Source: Enterovibrio norvegicus FF-33 (GTDB lineage Bacteria; Pseudomonadota; Gammaproteobacteria; Enterobacterales; Vibrionaceae). Taken from it: 64,000 bases of DNA. Each line of letters begins with the position of its first letter. Within the stretch, counting starts at the first letter, position 1. Under the pieces are notes generated by a model that searched no databases, was not told the origin of the DNA, and worked only from the letters and a program-made list of their open reading frames with translations. A program made the position numbers and the translations under genes. The DNA lies in assembly GCF_000286835.2 (NCBI RefSeq), contig NZ_AJYD02000011.1, positions 125,311 through 189,310 on the forward strand. Reading direction: 5' to 3'. Positions 8,854 through 18,782 of this stretch are shown piece by piece.

Positions 8854-10568
8854 TACGCACTCGCCATCGACAAGGTCGCAGCCTCAGAAAGCTTCATGGC
8901 TTCTTCCAGCGAGGTTTGTCCTTGCTTAGCGAACTCTAGCGCGCAGTGCACTAGCGGCTTGTAGCCCGACTGCTGCTCCGCCAACATCGCAAAGGCTTGG
9001 GTATCATTGGCGCGTAAGGCATCCATCAAATCAGGCGTAATTTCAAGCAGCTCAAACACACCGATTCGGCCTTTGTAGCCCGTGAAGTTACAGCTTTGAC
9101 AACCGCGGCCTTTATAAAACCCCTGATTGACCATGTCGAGTTGGGTCACGCTCAGCCACATCTTCTCCATGTCTTCTGTCGCATGGGGAACTTTGCAATC
9201 GGGGCAGATACGGCGGATCAGACGCTGCGCCAATACGGTGCGTACTGCACTCGCCACCAGATAACCCGGCGCTTCCATATCCAAAAGACGCAACGCACTG
9301 TCGATGGCATTGTTGGTGTGCAACGTCGACAAGACCAAGTGTCCTGTCAGAGCGGCGCGAAGGCCGATTTCGACGGTTTCGAGATCGCGCATTTCACCGA
9401 CCAAAATGATATCGGGATCTTGGCGCAAGAAGGTGCGCAGCGCTGACGAAAACGTCAGGCCAATTTTGTTCGCGATCTGTACTTGGTTGATACGCGGCAG
9501 ACGGTATTCCACCGGATCTTCCGCGGTCAGTATTTTCTTGCCCGGCACGTTGAGTTCATTCAATGCGCCATACAGCGTGGTGGTTTTACCGGAACCTGTT
9601 GGCCCCGTGACCAAAATCATGCCGTGTGGACGACGCAATTGATTGCGAAAACGCTGCAGCATGTGTGCATCCATGCCGACGTCTTCCAGTTGCAATATGC
9701 CTGCGGATTGATTCAGCAAACGCATCACCACCGACTCACCGTATTGCACGGGTAGCGTAGACACACGCACGTCAATGGCATTACCACGCACCGTGAGGTT
9801 AAAGCGCCCATCTTGCGGCAAACGCTTTTCCGAAATATCCATGCCGCTCATGAGTTTGAGGCGCAGCACCAGCGCAGAGGCAATGGCGCGCTCTTTCAAT
9901 AGAGTCTCATGCAACACGCCATCGATACGCTGGCGAATACGCAGCATGTCGGCGTCAGGTTCGATATGAATATCTGAGGCGTTGACCTGAACGGCGTCTT
10001 CAAACAAAGAATTAATCAGCTTAACAACGGTGACTTCTTCCGACTGATCGTCTTCCGCGCCAAAGTTTTGCTCAAGCTTCACGCCGTGTTCGGCTTGCAA
10101 ACGCTCAGCAAATGAGGCGATATCGCTGGTGCGGCGATAGTAGCGATCAAACGCGTCGATCAATGATTGTTCGGCTGCGATCAATAGCTCTACTTGGTAT
10201 TGATTGAGCAGATTAAGTACGCTTTCCTGCGACGCGAGATCGGCAGGATCAGACATCACCACGCGCACTGTGTTGCCAATACGGCCAATCACCAATGCTC
10301 GCAAACGGCGAGCATGCACTTCAGGTATTAAGGTCACCGCACTTGGATCAACCTGAGTCAGACTGAGATCGATCAGCGGAACGCCTAACTGACGCGCCAA
10401 AAAGTCCAGCATCTGGCTTTCAGAAAGAATACCCATCTCAATCAAGGTATCACCGAGCTTGTTGCCAGTTTGAGATTGACGGTTCAGCGCAGCGTTCAGA
10501 TTCTCATCAGTAATGATGTGATCTTCTACCAGCAAATCACCGAGACGCTTTCGCAGTTTAACGGTCAT
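8853..10568 (-). CDS. mshE: MSHA pilus extension ATPase MshE with c-di-GMP-binding N-terminus
   Basis: 571 residues from the ATG at 10568; an upstream in-frame extension of 27 residues lies inside mshN and is rejected. Residues 1-64 hold two MshEN half-motifs, RLGDLLVEDHIITDENL (from residue 9) and KLGDTLIEMGILSESQML (from 37), each ending in an L..Q segment. Their V. cholerae counterparts bind c-di-GMP directly. The GspE/PilB ATPase core follows, with Walker A GPTGSGKTT at 322-330, an Asp-box region DPDIILVGEMRD, a His-box GHLVLSTLHTN, and a zinc-binding tetracysteine (CPDC and CQSC) near the C-terminus. It powers pilus assembly. Start codon overlaps the mshN stop by 11 bases. Confidence 0.97.
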   Translation of the reverse strand: MTVKLRKRLGDLLVEDHIITDENLNAALNRQSQTGNKLGDTLIEMGILSESQMLDFLARQLGVPLIDLSLTQVDPSAVTLIPEVHARRLRALVIGRIGNTVRVVMSDPADLASQESVLNLLNQYQVELLIAAEQSLIDAFDRYYRRTSDIASFAERLQAEHGVKLEQNFGAEDDQSEEVTVVKLINSLFEDAVQVNASDIHIEPDADMLRIRQRIDGVLHETLLKERAIASALVLRLKLMSGMDISEKRLPQDGRFNLTVRGNAIDVRVSTLPVQYGESVVMRLLNQSAGILQLEDVGMDAHMLQRFRNQLRRPHGMILVTGPTGSGKTTTLYGALNELNVPGKKILTAEDPVEYRLPRINQVQIANKIGLTFSSALRTFLRQDPDIILVGEMRDLETVEIGLRAALTGHLVLSTLHTNNAIDSALRLLDMEAPGYLVASAVRTVLAQRLIRRICPDCKVPHATEDMEKMWLSVTQLDMVNQGFYKGRGCQSCNFTGYKGRIGVFELLEITPDLMDALRANDTQAFAMLAEQQSGYKPLVHCALEFAKQGQTSLEEAMKLSEAATLSMASA

Positions 10569-11703
10569 TTTCGGCTCCTTTTGCAAGCTGACTATTGAGA
10601 TAAGCCAAGCGCTGACGAGCAAATTGCACCGACTCATTGCTGAGGCCACCTGCCGTTATCGCTTTCGCGTAACCGCGCTTCGCAGCGTCATCGTCTTTTT
10701 CGCGCTCGGCTGAAATAGCTAAACCCAACCACCAGCGACCATCGGCAGGCTCGCGCTCAGCCAACCATTGATAGCTTTGTTTGGCGATGTCATATTTCGC
10801 TAGTTTCTGTGCCAATGCCGCGCGCAAAGACACATAGCGAACGTGTTCGCCATCTAGTCCATGCTCAGGTGCCATCAGCACATTCAGCGCAGATTCTTCA
10901 CGCTGACTTTGTTGATACATACGCGCCAGCGTGAGTTTCAGTGACGCCGACGATGGGTTCGCGCTGATGCCTTTTCGCAGTACCGATTCCGCATCACGCA
11001 GCTTATTACGACCATAAAGCAAACCCGCCAATTGATTGGTCGCAGCGATATGATTTGAATCGTATTTCACGGCATCGCGCAAGTAGGCAATGGCTTTTTG
11101 GGTATCACCCACTTGTGCGCGTTTTTGCGCTTTGTCGTAGGCGATATCCGCCAATTGCTCGCCGCTCAATGCGATGGTTTCTACCGACAAGGAGGATTCA
11201 GGTGCAACCTCTTCCACCATTGGCTCAGTAACCAATTCGGGGATTACCGCAGCCTTTGCAGGTGTCGCTTTGATTGGCAAAGCATCAGCTTTCGGCGACT
11301 GAACTTGCACGACCAAGACTGGCTCAGGCACATCAGCAACGGGGGTCGGTGTCGGTGTGACGCGAACGCGCTCTTCCACAGTGTTTACATGCACAAAGTT
11401 TCTATCACGCGTCGACACTTTTTGCGTCGGTGACGGAGCGGCAATCGCAGGCGTTTCTGTTTCTTGAGGTGCTAGCGCCAGAACTTGAGATGGCACTGAA
11501 ACTTCAGTAGAAACGGCAGCATGATGGTCACCACTCGATACCGCCCACGCAATACCCGTCGCACACACCAAGGTGGCCACTAGTGCCAGCACAACACGAG
11601 CGAAACGAAATCCCCACGTAGAAGGAATGGTTGCCGCGGCGACACGATTGGCGTTGTTATCTGGCGATGTCAGATCGCTCAGCATGCGGTTCAATTCACT
11701 CAT
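10558..11703 (-). CDS. mshN: MSHA biogenesis protein MshN (TPR protein)
   Basis: 381 residues from the ATG at 11703, which has AGGA about five bases upstream and starts 7 bases after the mshM stop. A longer frame reaches into mshM and is rejected. Layout: short cytoplasmic tail MSELNRMLSDL, a membrane helix near residues 35-55 (VVLALVATLVCATGIAWAV), a Pro- and Thr-rich linker (TPTPTPVADVPEP), and a C-terminal half of tetratricopeptide repeats (AIAYLRDAVKYDSNHIAATN; DAESVLRKGISANPSSASLK). TPRs point to a protein-docking role in the periplasm, probably linking inner-membrane components to the secretin. Confidence 0.9.
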   Translation of the reverse strand: MSELNRMLSDLTSPDNNANRVAAATIPSTWGFRFARVVLALVATLVCATGIAWAVSSGDHHAAVSTEVSVPSQVLALAPQETETPAIAAPSPTQKVSTRDRNFVHVNTVEERVRVTPTPTPVADVPEPVLVVQVQSPKADALPIKATPAKAAVIPELVTEPMVEEVAPESSLSVETIALSGEQLADIAYDKAQKRAQVGDTQKAIAYLRDAVKYDSNHIAATNQLAGLLYGRNKLRDAESVLRKGISANPSSASLKLTLARMYQQSQREESALNVLMAPEHGLDGEHVRYVSLRAALAQKLAKYDIAKQSYQWLAEREPADGRWWLGLAISAEREKDDDAAKRGYAKAITAGGLSNESVQFARQRLAYLNSQLAKGAENDR

Positions 11704-11710
11704 GTGATTC

Positions 11711-12544
11711 CTACCCCCACATCGCTTGCAGCATGGTGTGCTGCTTGGCAAGTGGCGTATCTTTAATGGCTAATCGGACAGCGCGGCTTGATACCTTTTT
11801 CTGTCCTTTACCGAAACTCAGCAACAGCGCTTTATGGCAAAGCTGGTGCATTAAACGGGGAATGCCATGACTGGCAACCCAAATACGTCGTTTGGCCCAC
11901 ACACTGAACAAACGCGTTGAAGCGCCTTGCTCGCGAATGCGGTGATCGATATACGCCGAAGCTTCGGCAAACGTCAGCGGCGCTAAACGGGCACTGAAGC
12001 TAATGCGTTGCAACAGTTGGCGCATGTTGTGCTGAGACAATCTCTCATCAAGCTCGGGCTGGCCCAGCATGATCAGTTGAATGAGTTTTTGTTGCTCGGT
12101 TTCTAGGTTACCCAGCAACCTAATGGCTTCTAGTACGTCATCGGGCAAGGTCTGCGCTTCATCGCACAAGATCACGACGGGTTTTTCTTGGCGCGCGGAT
12201 TCAATAGCCGCGTGCTGAATAGCGCCCAGTAATTTGTCTTGTGACAATGCCCCATCAACGCCAAGTTCATCGGCGATCATGCGATGTAAGCTTGCCACCG
12301 TGTTGGCGGGATTGGGCAAAAAAACCAGTGTGAATGCATCGGTCAAAGCTTTAACCAGCAGACGGCACACCATGGTTTTTCCCGTGCCAACCTCTCCAGT
12401 GACTTTCACCAGTCCTTCACCCATTTCCATTGCAGACATACAGGTATTGATGGCATCCACATGTGAGCGGACACCAAAAAAGCACCGAGTATCTGGGGTC
12501 AGGCTAAAAGGAGCGGCATTGAGGCCAAAGTGCGCTAAATACAT
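11711..12544 (-). CDS. mshM: MshM, ExeA/GspA-like AAA ATPase
   Basis: 277 residues. The start MYLAHFGLNAAPFSLTPD is the family hallmark (FGL...PF...PD). Walker A GEVGTGKT is at residues 50-57, Walker B ILCDEAQTL near 126-134, and sensor-type residues QRISFSARL follow. ExeA-type ATPases help assemble the secretin in the outer membrane, in ExeA through a peptidoglycan-binding tail. No such tail is present here; the protein ends after the AAA lid, as is normal for MshM. It starts 16 bases after mshL ends and is followed by mshN. Confidence 0.93.
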   Translation of the reverse strand: MYLAHFGLNAAPFSLTPDTRCFFGVRSHVDAINTCMSAMEMGEGLVKVTGEVGTGKTMVCRLLVKALTDAFTLVFLPNPANTVASLHRMIADELGVDGALSQDKLLGAIQHAAIESARQEKPVVILCDEAQTLPDDVLEAIRLLGNLETEQQKLIQLIMLGQPELDERLSQHNMRQLLQRISFSARLAPLTFAEASAYIDHRIREQGASTRLFSVWAKRRIWVASHGIPRLMHQLCHKALLLSFGKGQKKVSSRAVRLAIKDTPLAKQHTMLQAMWG

Positions 12545-12560
12545 CTGCGTTCAGTGACGA

Positions 12561-14180
12561 TTAGTTTTCAGGAAACCAGTCGTTCAGCAGATCGCGTGAA
12601 CGCTGAATTTCTTCTTGCCATGTCTGATCGCCCACCACCGACGGCTGCAGCAAAATCACCAATTCGGTTTTTTGCTTCATGCGATTCACGTTGCGGAATA
12701 AGTGACCAAGACCGGGAATATCGCCCAACAAAGGCACCTTCGAGACCGCCTCTTCGTAGCTCGATTTCATCAAGCCACCGATCACCACCACATCCCCCGA
12801 GCGGGCATGAATAATCGAATCTGATTCGCGGATCGAAGTTTTCGCCAATGGCAACACATAAGGCACAGAGGAGCTGCCTAGCTGAATCGTTTTCTCTTCG
12901 GTGATCACATCAATCACGGCAGGATGGACATGCAGCAAGACACCGTTATCGTCATCAATTTGCGGCGTCACATCGAGCGAAATACCCGAGAAGAACGGCG
13001 TGAGTTCGATATTGGGCCCAGAGTCTGAGTTGTCACCTGAAGAATCGCTAGAGGAAATGTCCGTCACGAAGTATTCATCGCCACCGACTTTGATCACCGC
13101 TTTTTGGTTGTTTGCCGCCGTCACGCGAGGGCTAGAGAGCACGTTCACGTCGCCCTGCGTATCAAGAAAGCTCAGTACCGCATCAAAATGCCCATCGGTG
13201 ATGGTGACATTGGTCTGCCCGCCAATGGCGTTGGAAATCAAATCGCCAGCGAGATCTGTGACTGGACGACTGATATTCACCCCGCCATTTCCAATGGCCT
13301 TGCCAATATTGCTCCAACTAACACCTTGCTGATAACCGTCACTGAGGGTCACTTCGAGGATTTTAGCTTCGAGGATAACCTGACGCTTTAAGCGTTTTTG
13401 TGACACTTCAAGGAAACGCTTCACTTCACGCAGTTCACTCGGAAACGCTTTGACCGTGATAAGACTCGCCTGCGGTGACACTACAATGCTTCGCCCTTCA
13501 CCCGGGCCAATCATGGCGCTGACGGCGCGTTCAAGTTGCCCCCAGAAATTACTTTCTGCGCGCGTTTCAATCACAGTGCCACCGGTTGATACCGATGAAC
13601 GTTCCGTGCTTTCGCTGTCGCCACTACTTGACGTTGAATCGGTAGAAATAGCCCCAGTGCTAATCGATGTCAGCGATACGCCTGAGCGTTGCAATTGCAG
13701 GTAATCAACCGGAAAGGTTTCAGTGCGCAAAATGGCGGGGAAAATTTGGATCAGGCGCCCTTGCATCTCGACGTTGTAGCCATAGATATCAGACACCACG
13801 TCCAGCGCCTCTGGAACCGTCACGTCTTTAAGCGATACGGTGACTTTCCCGCTCACATCCGGATGTATCACTAAGTTGTAATCCGTGCCCTGTACTAAGC
13901 TGCCAAAAAAAGCTTTTGCATCAACATGATTGGCATTAATACGCAGACGGTTTTCCGACAATTCACCGCTGCCGGAACGATCAGAAAAATCGCCCATGAG
14001 ATCTTGAGAAACCGCATCGGGTAACTCACTCAGCGGCTGACCACTGTTTTGCGCATACGCTTGGTTCAGCGCTTCTTGCACTTCCGTCGGTTTCTGGTGG
14101 CCGACACTTTGACACGCTGATAACAGCAAGCCTGCAAAACATATTATCAATCGCTTGCTCAATAGATTCATGTTGCTCAC
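12561..14180 (-). CDS. mshL: MSHA outer-membrane secretin MshL
   Basis: 539 residues from a GTG at 14180 that overlaps the mshK stop (GTGA) and has AGG seven bases upstream; an ATG at 14171 is the alternative. A lipoprotein signal is clear, with lipobox LLSAC and the acylated Cys at residue 23. The STN/N-domain region (around 85-150) precedes a Ser- and Thr-rich insert (SSSGDSESTERSSVSTGG). The C-terminal secretin domain (about 265-535) shows VILEAKILEVTLSDGYQQG and VPLLGDIPGLGHLFR, both typical secretin motifs. It forms the ring through which the pilus leaves the cell. Confidence 0.95.
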   Translation of the reverse strand: MSNMNLLSKRLIICFAGLLLSACQSVGHQKPTEVQEALNQAYAQNSGQPLSELPDAVSQDLMGDFSDRSGSGELSENRLRINANHVDAKAFFGSLVQGTDYNLVIHPDVSGKVTVSLKDVTVPEALDVVSDIYGYNVEMQGRLIQIFPAILRTETFPVDYLQLQRSGVSLTSISTGAISTDSTSSSGDSESTERSSVSTGGTVIETRAESNFWGQLERAVSAMIGPGEGRSIVVSPQASLITVKAFPSELREVKRFLEVSQKRLKRQVILEAKILEVTLSDGYQQGVSWSNIGKAIGNGGVNISRPVTDLAGDLISNAIGGQTNVTITDGHFDAVLSFLDTQGDVNVLSSPRVTAANNQKAVIKVGGDEYFVTDISSSDSSGDNSDSGPNIELTPFFSGISLDVTPQIDDDNGVLLHVHPAVIDVITEEKTIQLGSSSVPYVLPLAKTSIRESDSIIHARSGDVVVIGGLMKSSYEEAVSKVPLLGDIPGLGHLFRNVNRMKQKTELVILLQPSVVGDQTWQEEIQRSRDLLNDWFPEN

Positions 14181-14503
14181 TGTACTACCTGCTCGTTAAA
14201 TACTGTCAGTGACCAGCGACGCTCGCCACGTTTCAACGTCACACTGCTGTCATTGATCGCGCTAATAACATACCCATTAATGGATTGCCCTGCGGTTAGG
14301 CTGCGCCCATTCATCACCGCCGAACAGCGGTTGTCACTGCTGCACAAAATGGCGTTTAAGTTCGGTAAACGTTGCGTGGTGGCTTTCTTCGCCTGACTCG
14401 GCGCTTGATAGCCCAATGGCGCGGTCGGATCGTTATCCGCAAACACCAAAAACGGCATCACACTCATGGCAAATAACACGGCCAGTTTATTCAGTACTTT
14501 CAC
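14177..14503 (-). CDS. mshK: MSHA biogenesis protein MshK
   Basis: 108 residues. The GTG at 14503 is chosen because GGAGG sits five bases upstream; a TTG four codons earlier has no site. The start lies 17 bases inside mshJ. A signal peptide or anchor (VLNKLAVLFAMSVMPFLVFA) leads to DNDPTAPLG, a motif shared with PilP/GspC-like periplasmic proteins that contact the secretin. The rest is small and beta-rich: LNAILCSSDNRCSAVMNG has a Cys pair, and SINGYVISAINDSSVTLKRG is the GspC/PilP homology-region pattern. Confidence 0.88.
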   Translation of the reverse strand: MKVLNKLAVLFAMSVMPFLVFADNDPTAPLGYQAPSQAKKATTQRLPNLNAILCSSDNRCSAVMNGRSLTAGQSINGYVISAINDSSVTLKRGERRWSLTVFNEQVVQ

Positions 14504-15143
14504 TCGCACCTCCAATAAACACGGCGCTTTCGCCCAAGGTATAAACCTGCACAGTCACTTCAGCCCAAGGGTAATCAGTGACGCGATAATCCAACCCCTT
14601 CCAGTAGTATTTCACCGGAAGGTTTTCGAGCGCTGTCAGGTATTCCACAATGTCGAAATAGCGCCCTTTAAGCGTCATTTCGATAGGATGAATAAAGTAA
14701 CCCGCATCTTCGGTGTGTGTCAGTTGCTCGGCGGGCAGTGATGCCATCGAAAGGAGCGTGAGACGATCAGATTGATTGAGCACACTTTCCATCAAGGACG
14801 CCATTTGATCGGCATTGACCAAGCCTTCCACTTTGTCAGCCATGCGCTGATCTAAATCAACAAGCTGCTGTGACAATTGAGCAAGCTTTTGTTCAAGCTC
14901 GACGCTTGGTGAAACGCTCAGTTTTTCTTGTTTAAGCTGATTCAGCGTCAGTAAATCTTGAGTGCTTTGTTGCTGCTGCGTGATTTGATGGCTGATCTGA
15001 GTCAGCGTCTTGGTCATGGGTTCAAGAAATAACAGTGCACCCATGGCGATAATTGCGGCCCAACCCGCCAGTGCAATCAGCCATTGTTCACGGCCAGAGA
15101 GACCGTCGAAGCCCTGCTTCATGCGTTCAATCAATGGATTCAT
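14487..15143 (-). CDS. mshJ: MSHA biogenesis protein MshJ (PilO/GspM-like)
   Basis: 218 residues from the ATG at 15143 (a GTG one codon earlier is also possible; GGGGG lies upstream). One membrane helix near residues 22-42 follows the short tail containing GLSGREQWLI, a typical GspM/PilO start. A long Gln- and Leu-rich coiled-coil (about 45-125) precedes a small ferredoxin-like periplasmic domain (IEMTLKGRYFDIVEYLTALE). It is expected to pair with the PilN-like part of MshI in the inner-membrane alignment complex. Overlaps the mshI stop by one base. Confidence 0.9.
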   Translation of the reverse strand: MNPLIERMKQGFDGLSGREQWLIALAGWAAIIAMGALLFLEPMTKTLTQISHQITQQQQSTQDLLTLNQLKQEKLSVSPSVELEQKLAQLSQQLVDLDQRMADKVEGLVNADQMASLMESVLNQSDRLTLLSMASLPAEQLTHTEDAGYFIHPIEMTLKGRYFDIVEYLTALENLPVKYYWKGLDYRVTDYPWAEVTVQVYTLGESAVFIGGASESTE

Positions 15144-16591
15144 CACAACGTTTCCCCCTTCTCACGCTTAGAGGTCAAGCTAAACGACAGGCGATTATTG
15201 TCATCGCGACTTAATGCCATTTGCTCAAACACACGCCCCGCAAGTGGCGGCTGAGTTTGAAAGCTTTGAAGCCACGCAGGTACAGACGAAGGGGTGGCTG
15301 CCAACCCTTTCACATCCAATGCATCTTGGCTGATCGCAATGTCTGACACTGAGATATCTCGGCGTGACACATCGGACAGCGCGCGAAATACCGATGCGTA
15401 GCCTTGCTGCAAAGCAATGTCGTGTTGGCGAACAGCTTCCAGTGCCTTACGTTTCGCCGCAATCGCTTCTTCAGTGCGATTGACGTCATTGACCAAATTC
15501 AAAGAAGGAACATGAAGTTTGAGTTGCTCATTCAACTGATTGGATAGCGACTCTGCCGTGCTTTGCTCCTGTGTCGCAATACTCAACATCTTGTCAGATT
15601 GCGCCAATTGCCATTGTTGGTAAGCGGCCACTAACACGATGAGAAGCCCTGTCAGTCCCCACGTCACCACCATTTTCTCGAACGTCAGCAAAGCTCCGCG
15701 AGGCGTAAGATCATCGCTGAACAGGTTAATATCAGGCGAGCATTCTCGATTCAGCGCGGCTAATGCAATGTGCTGGTGATGCTCGCCAGAATCAAACAGG
15801 GTTTGCGGACGAACGGCGACGGTAAGCCTTGAAGAAAGCTGGAATGCCAGCTCGGTATCATCGATGTTCTGAACGCCCACGACCAAGCCACTGACTTGCG
15901 CATTTTTAAGCTGTGAGCGTAAATAATCGAGCGATCGCTGAATTTCCAAAGCCAGATCGTCGACCACCAATGGTTGCAGCTGCTGACCTTCAAATATCAC
16001 GCCACGAACTTGGCGCTGAAAGCACAACTTACCCTGGTCAAACACGGCGATCTGGAGCATGCCCTGACCATCACGGGTCAGCACCATTTCGGTTTTATCC
16101 AGTTGCGTCCACTGGCGCAACACCACATCCTCCAACGAGACATTGGCTAATTGGCATTGACGCTTTTCAAGTGCGTGACTGAGCTGAATTAAGGGTAACT
16201 TATGGCAAACAAACGCTTGGTAACGGTTAGCGATAGGGGAAGAAAAACCATCAGCGACAATGTCGGACGGAGAATCAGAAATGAAATCTTTGAGCTTAAA
16301 CGGCAACGCTGCACGTTTGTCCTCATCGGACAATTGTGGGTCATCAATCAGCAAGGTTTGATAGAGCCCATGCCCTAATACCAAATGAATGTCTGACTTG
16401 GTGATCTCATGCCGCTTCAGCAGCTGTAATGCAGCCGTCCAAGGATCAGATTGCGTGATGGGCTGGCAATCAACTTGCGCACTCCCATCAACACGAAAGC
16501 CAATAACAACCTGACTGGCAGATACAACAAGGCTAACAACATTTCGCTGCCTTGATGAAGAAAAACGCGCAAGAAGAGTGGGAACGGCCAT
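15143..16591 (-). CDS. mshI: MSHA biogenesis protein MshI (PilM-PilN-like fusion)
   Basis: 482 residues. The first ~290 residues look PilM-like, actin-fold and cytoplasmic (VSLVVSASQVVIGFRVDG; DEDKRAALPFKLKDFI). A membrane helix follows near 315-335 (VTWGLTGLLIVLVAAYQQW), then a coiled-coil and a small periplasmic domain, which is the PilN pattern. One polypeptide thus seems to combine what type IVa systems keep as PilM plus PilN. It is first gene of the operon. The 154 bases between it and csrD should hold the main msh promoter; I cannot place the -35 and -10 with confidence. Confidence 0.9.
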   Translation of the reverse strand: MAVPTLLARFSSSRQRNVVSLVVSASQVVIGFRVDGSAQVDCQPITQSDPWTAALQLLKRHEITKSDIHLVLGHGLYQTLLIDDPQLSDEDKRAALPFKLKDFISDSPSDIVADGFSSPIANRYQAFVCHKLPLIQLSHALEKRQCQLANVSLEDVVLRQWTQLDKTEMVLTRDGQGMLQIAVFDQGKLCFQRQVRGVIFEGQQLQPLVVDDLALEIQRSLDYLRSQLKNAQVSGLVVGVQNIDDTELAFQLSSRLTVAVRPQTLFDSGEHHQHIALAALNRECSPDINLFSDDLTPRGALLTFEKMVVTWGLTGLLIVLVAAYQQWQLAQSDKMLSIATQEQSTAESLSNQLNEQLKLHVPSLNLVNDVNRTEEAIAAKRKALEAVRQHDIALQQGYASVFRALSDVSRRDISVSDIAISQDALDVKGLAATPSSVPAWLQSFQTQPPLAGRVFEQMALSRDDNNRLSFSLTSKREKGETL

Positions 16592-16745
16592 TTACGACTA
16601 ATAATTACTCTAAGCTGTTAAAAGGATGGTTGTAAATCATTTTTGGCGTACAGCATATTCTATCAAAATTCCCGCCAAAAAATAAGTCTGTGAGCGACAG
16701 TTTTATGACACAATTGAGTGCTTTATAAACAATCTTCGAGCTGGG

Positions 16746-18680
16746 TCATTTTTTACGCCAGCGTTGGCGCTTCAAAGTTACCGGATTGCCAGACAATTCC
16801 GCACCGAATAAACGACCTTGTCCACCTTGAACGCCTAGCTGTAAAAGCACATTCCATTCAGGCTCAGATTCCACGCCAACGGCCAGAACTTCGGTCGGTG
16901 TCGCCTCACAGGCTCCCAGCATACTGCGAACGTAAAGCTGATTTTCTGGGCGTTGATGAATATCTCGGATCAGGCTTCGATGAAGCTTGATGTACTTAGG
17001 TTGAATATCTTTGACGTAGTGGGTACTTACCACTGAGCGCCCTGCTTGATCGACAACCAGTGGACACCCTAGCGCACGAACCATGCGTAATGCGGGACGA
17101 GCAGCGTCAAAATGCTTCACCAATGGCCCTTCTGACACTTCAAATTGCATACGGTTCAGTACGCTTCGAGGCGTTTGCAATAAAATATCTCGTAACCATA
17201 TTTGAAAGGTCCGCTGTCGCAACGAATCGGCGCAGATATTCAATGACAAGACTTCGCGACCATCGCCGTTGCGCAGTTGATGCAGCGTCTTACTCACCAC
17301 ACTACGATCAAGGACTGTGTTCATTCCAACCAATTCAATGCCATTCAAAAAACGGGACGCTTTAATCACCAAACCATTTTCGTCTTTGATACGGGCAAGC
17401 AATTCGGTATGAAGTAACTCTCCCTGCGTGTTTTGCACCACTTGTCGATAAAGCTCAGGGCCACCGTTTTCAAACACTCTGCCTAACAGTGTTCTCCAGC
17501 GAACACTGCCGCGTGCCTCGTCAGCGACCACATCTTTTTTGAAGGCATGCCAGCCGTTACTGCGTTGCAGCACCGCACTGCGCTTGGCCATATCCGCCTC
17601 TTCCATTAACCGCCCGCGACGCTCACCGGTGCTGAAAAAGGTCATGCCCATGTGCGCCCAATTTTCCTCTTCCAAGGGATCTGGCGGTGATAATCGTGCT
17701 AACGCTTTCATCAGTTGATTGGCAAAAAGACGCGCATCTTTCGCAGATTGATGAGTCAGCAAAATGGCAAATTCCGTGTCGTAATAACGTGCCAGTATGG
17801 CATCGGGGAAACGTTGAATGGCGTTAGATAAGACGTTACCCACCTCCTTCACCCATTCATCTGCACCCGATTTCCCGCTATTCTGAGTAAGCGTTTCCCA
17901 ATCGCCAATTCGAAGCATCAATACTGCGCCTTGCGCGCCTTTGTCTTGCAATAGCGTTTGCAGACGGTTATCAAACATCACGCGGTTTGCCGCGCCTGTG
18001 AGTTTATCCAAAAAGGTATTACTTCGAATAAAGGTGTCAAAACGGCTTCGCTCTTGCCGAGCGTCACGCAATTCAACAATCATCTGATCCAACGCGATAC
18101 TTGCCGTCGATGGCCACTCTCTGTCATCGCCTGTTTGCACATCTTCGGCTCGCCCAGCCAAAATGAGTCGCCCTCGATGTTCAAGCAATTCAGCACCAAG
18201 TAACTGCGTACGCAACCATTTAATCCCCCACGTCAGCGCGAGCACAATGACGAGTACGGCAAGAGATAACGAGGACATTGCACCGATGGAGTAGGCAAAA
18301 TCGGCATAGGGCGGGACGGATTTTATCGTAATGAAAAAGCCAGGGTTACTCGGTAAGTCATAGCGATTTTCAATCAATTCAAGCGGCTTGACTGCCGTTT
18401 GGATCTGCTCATAACGATAGAGCATCCCTGTTTTACTGCTGATTTCCAGTTCAACGACGTCACTCGCTTTTAACAGCTGGGGCAGCCAAAGGCCGATATT
18501 TTCATTGGTGTTAGGATCGGCAATGGCTTGGTCAATTTCGACCACCACTTTCCCGAGATAATGAGAAAGAAAATCCGTGCCTAATTTACGAAAACTCACT
18601 GCACCGCCAATAAATAAAACAAACATGGCACAGACAACGATTAACGTAACGAAAGCGACCAAACGGTTGGTCAGCTTCAT
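16746..18680 (-). CDS. csrD: CsrD (MshH), degenerate GGDEF/EAL regulator
   Basis: About 644 residues from the ATG at 18680, chosen because MKLTNRLVAFVTL matches the CsrD family start; a TTG 20 codons upstream has no ribosome site. Two membrane helices (near 7-30 and 140-165) flank a periplasmic domain. Where an active cyclase has GGDEF, this protein has YYDTEF. Where an active phosphodiesterase has an EAL signature, it has FEVSEG. Both enzymes should therefore be dead. In enterobacteria CsrD directs RNase E decay of the CsrB/C sRNAs. It sits upstream of mshI as mshH does in V. cholerae. Confidence 0.88.
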   Translation of the reverse strand: MKLTNRLVAFVTLIVVCAMFVLFIGGAVSFRKLGTDFLSHYLGKVVVEIDQAIADPNTNENIGLWLPQLLKASDVVELEISSKTGMLYRYEQIQTAVKPLELIENRYDLPSNPGFFITIKSVPPYADFAYSIGAMSSLSLAVLVIVLALTWGIKWLRTQLLGAELLEHRGRLILAGRAEDVQTGDDREWPSTASIALDQMIVELRDARQERSRFDTFIRSNTFLDKLTGAANRVMFDNRLQTLLQDKGAQGAVLMLRIGDWETLTQNSGKSGADEWVKEVGNVLSNAIQRFPDAILARYYDTEFAILLTHQSAKDARLFANQLMKALARLSPPDPLEEENWAHMGMTFFSTGERRGRLMEEADMAKRSAVLQRSNGWHAFKKDVVADEARGSVRWRTLLGRVFENGGPELYRQVVQNTQGELLHTELLARIKDENGLVIKASRFLNGIELVGMNTVLDRSVVSKTLHQLRNGDGREVLSLNICADSLRQRTFQIWLRDILLQTPRSVLNRMQFEVSEGPLVKHFDAARPALRMVRALGCPLVVDQAGRSVVSTHYVKDIQPKYIKLHRSLIRDIHQRPENQLYVRSMLGACEATPTEVLAVGVESEPEWNVLLQLGVQGGQGRLFGAELSGNPVTLKRQRWRKK

Positions 18681-18782
18681 CCCTGCAACTTTTCGCATTC
18701 GATATCCAACTAAAGGAATGTACGGCTTACTGTTCAGCAATTTTAACGGCTTAACGCTTTTTTACGCCGCCCAATTGGCTAT

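Noticed and set aside
8853..10649. Longer mshE reading with 27 extra N-terminal residues
   Set aside because: The extension lies inside mshN and has no ribosome site; the MshEN domain starts properly at the ATG at 10568.
16746..18680. CsrD as an active cyclase or phosphodiesterase
   Set aside because: Both signature motifs are replaced (YYDTEF, FEVSEG), so catalytic activity is not supported.
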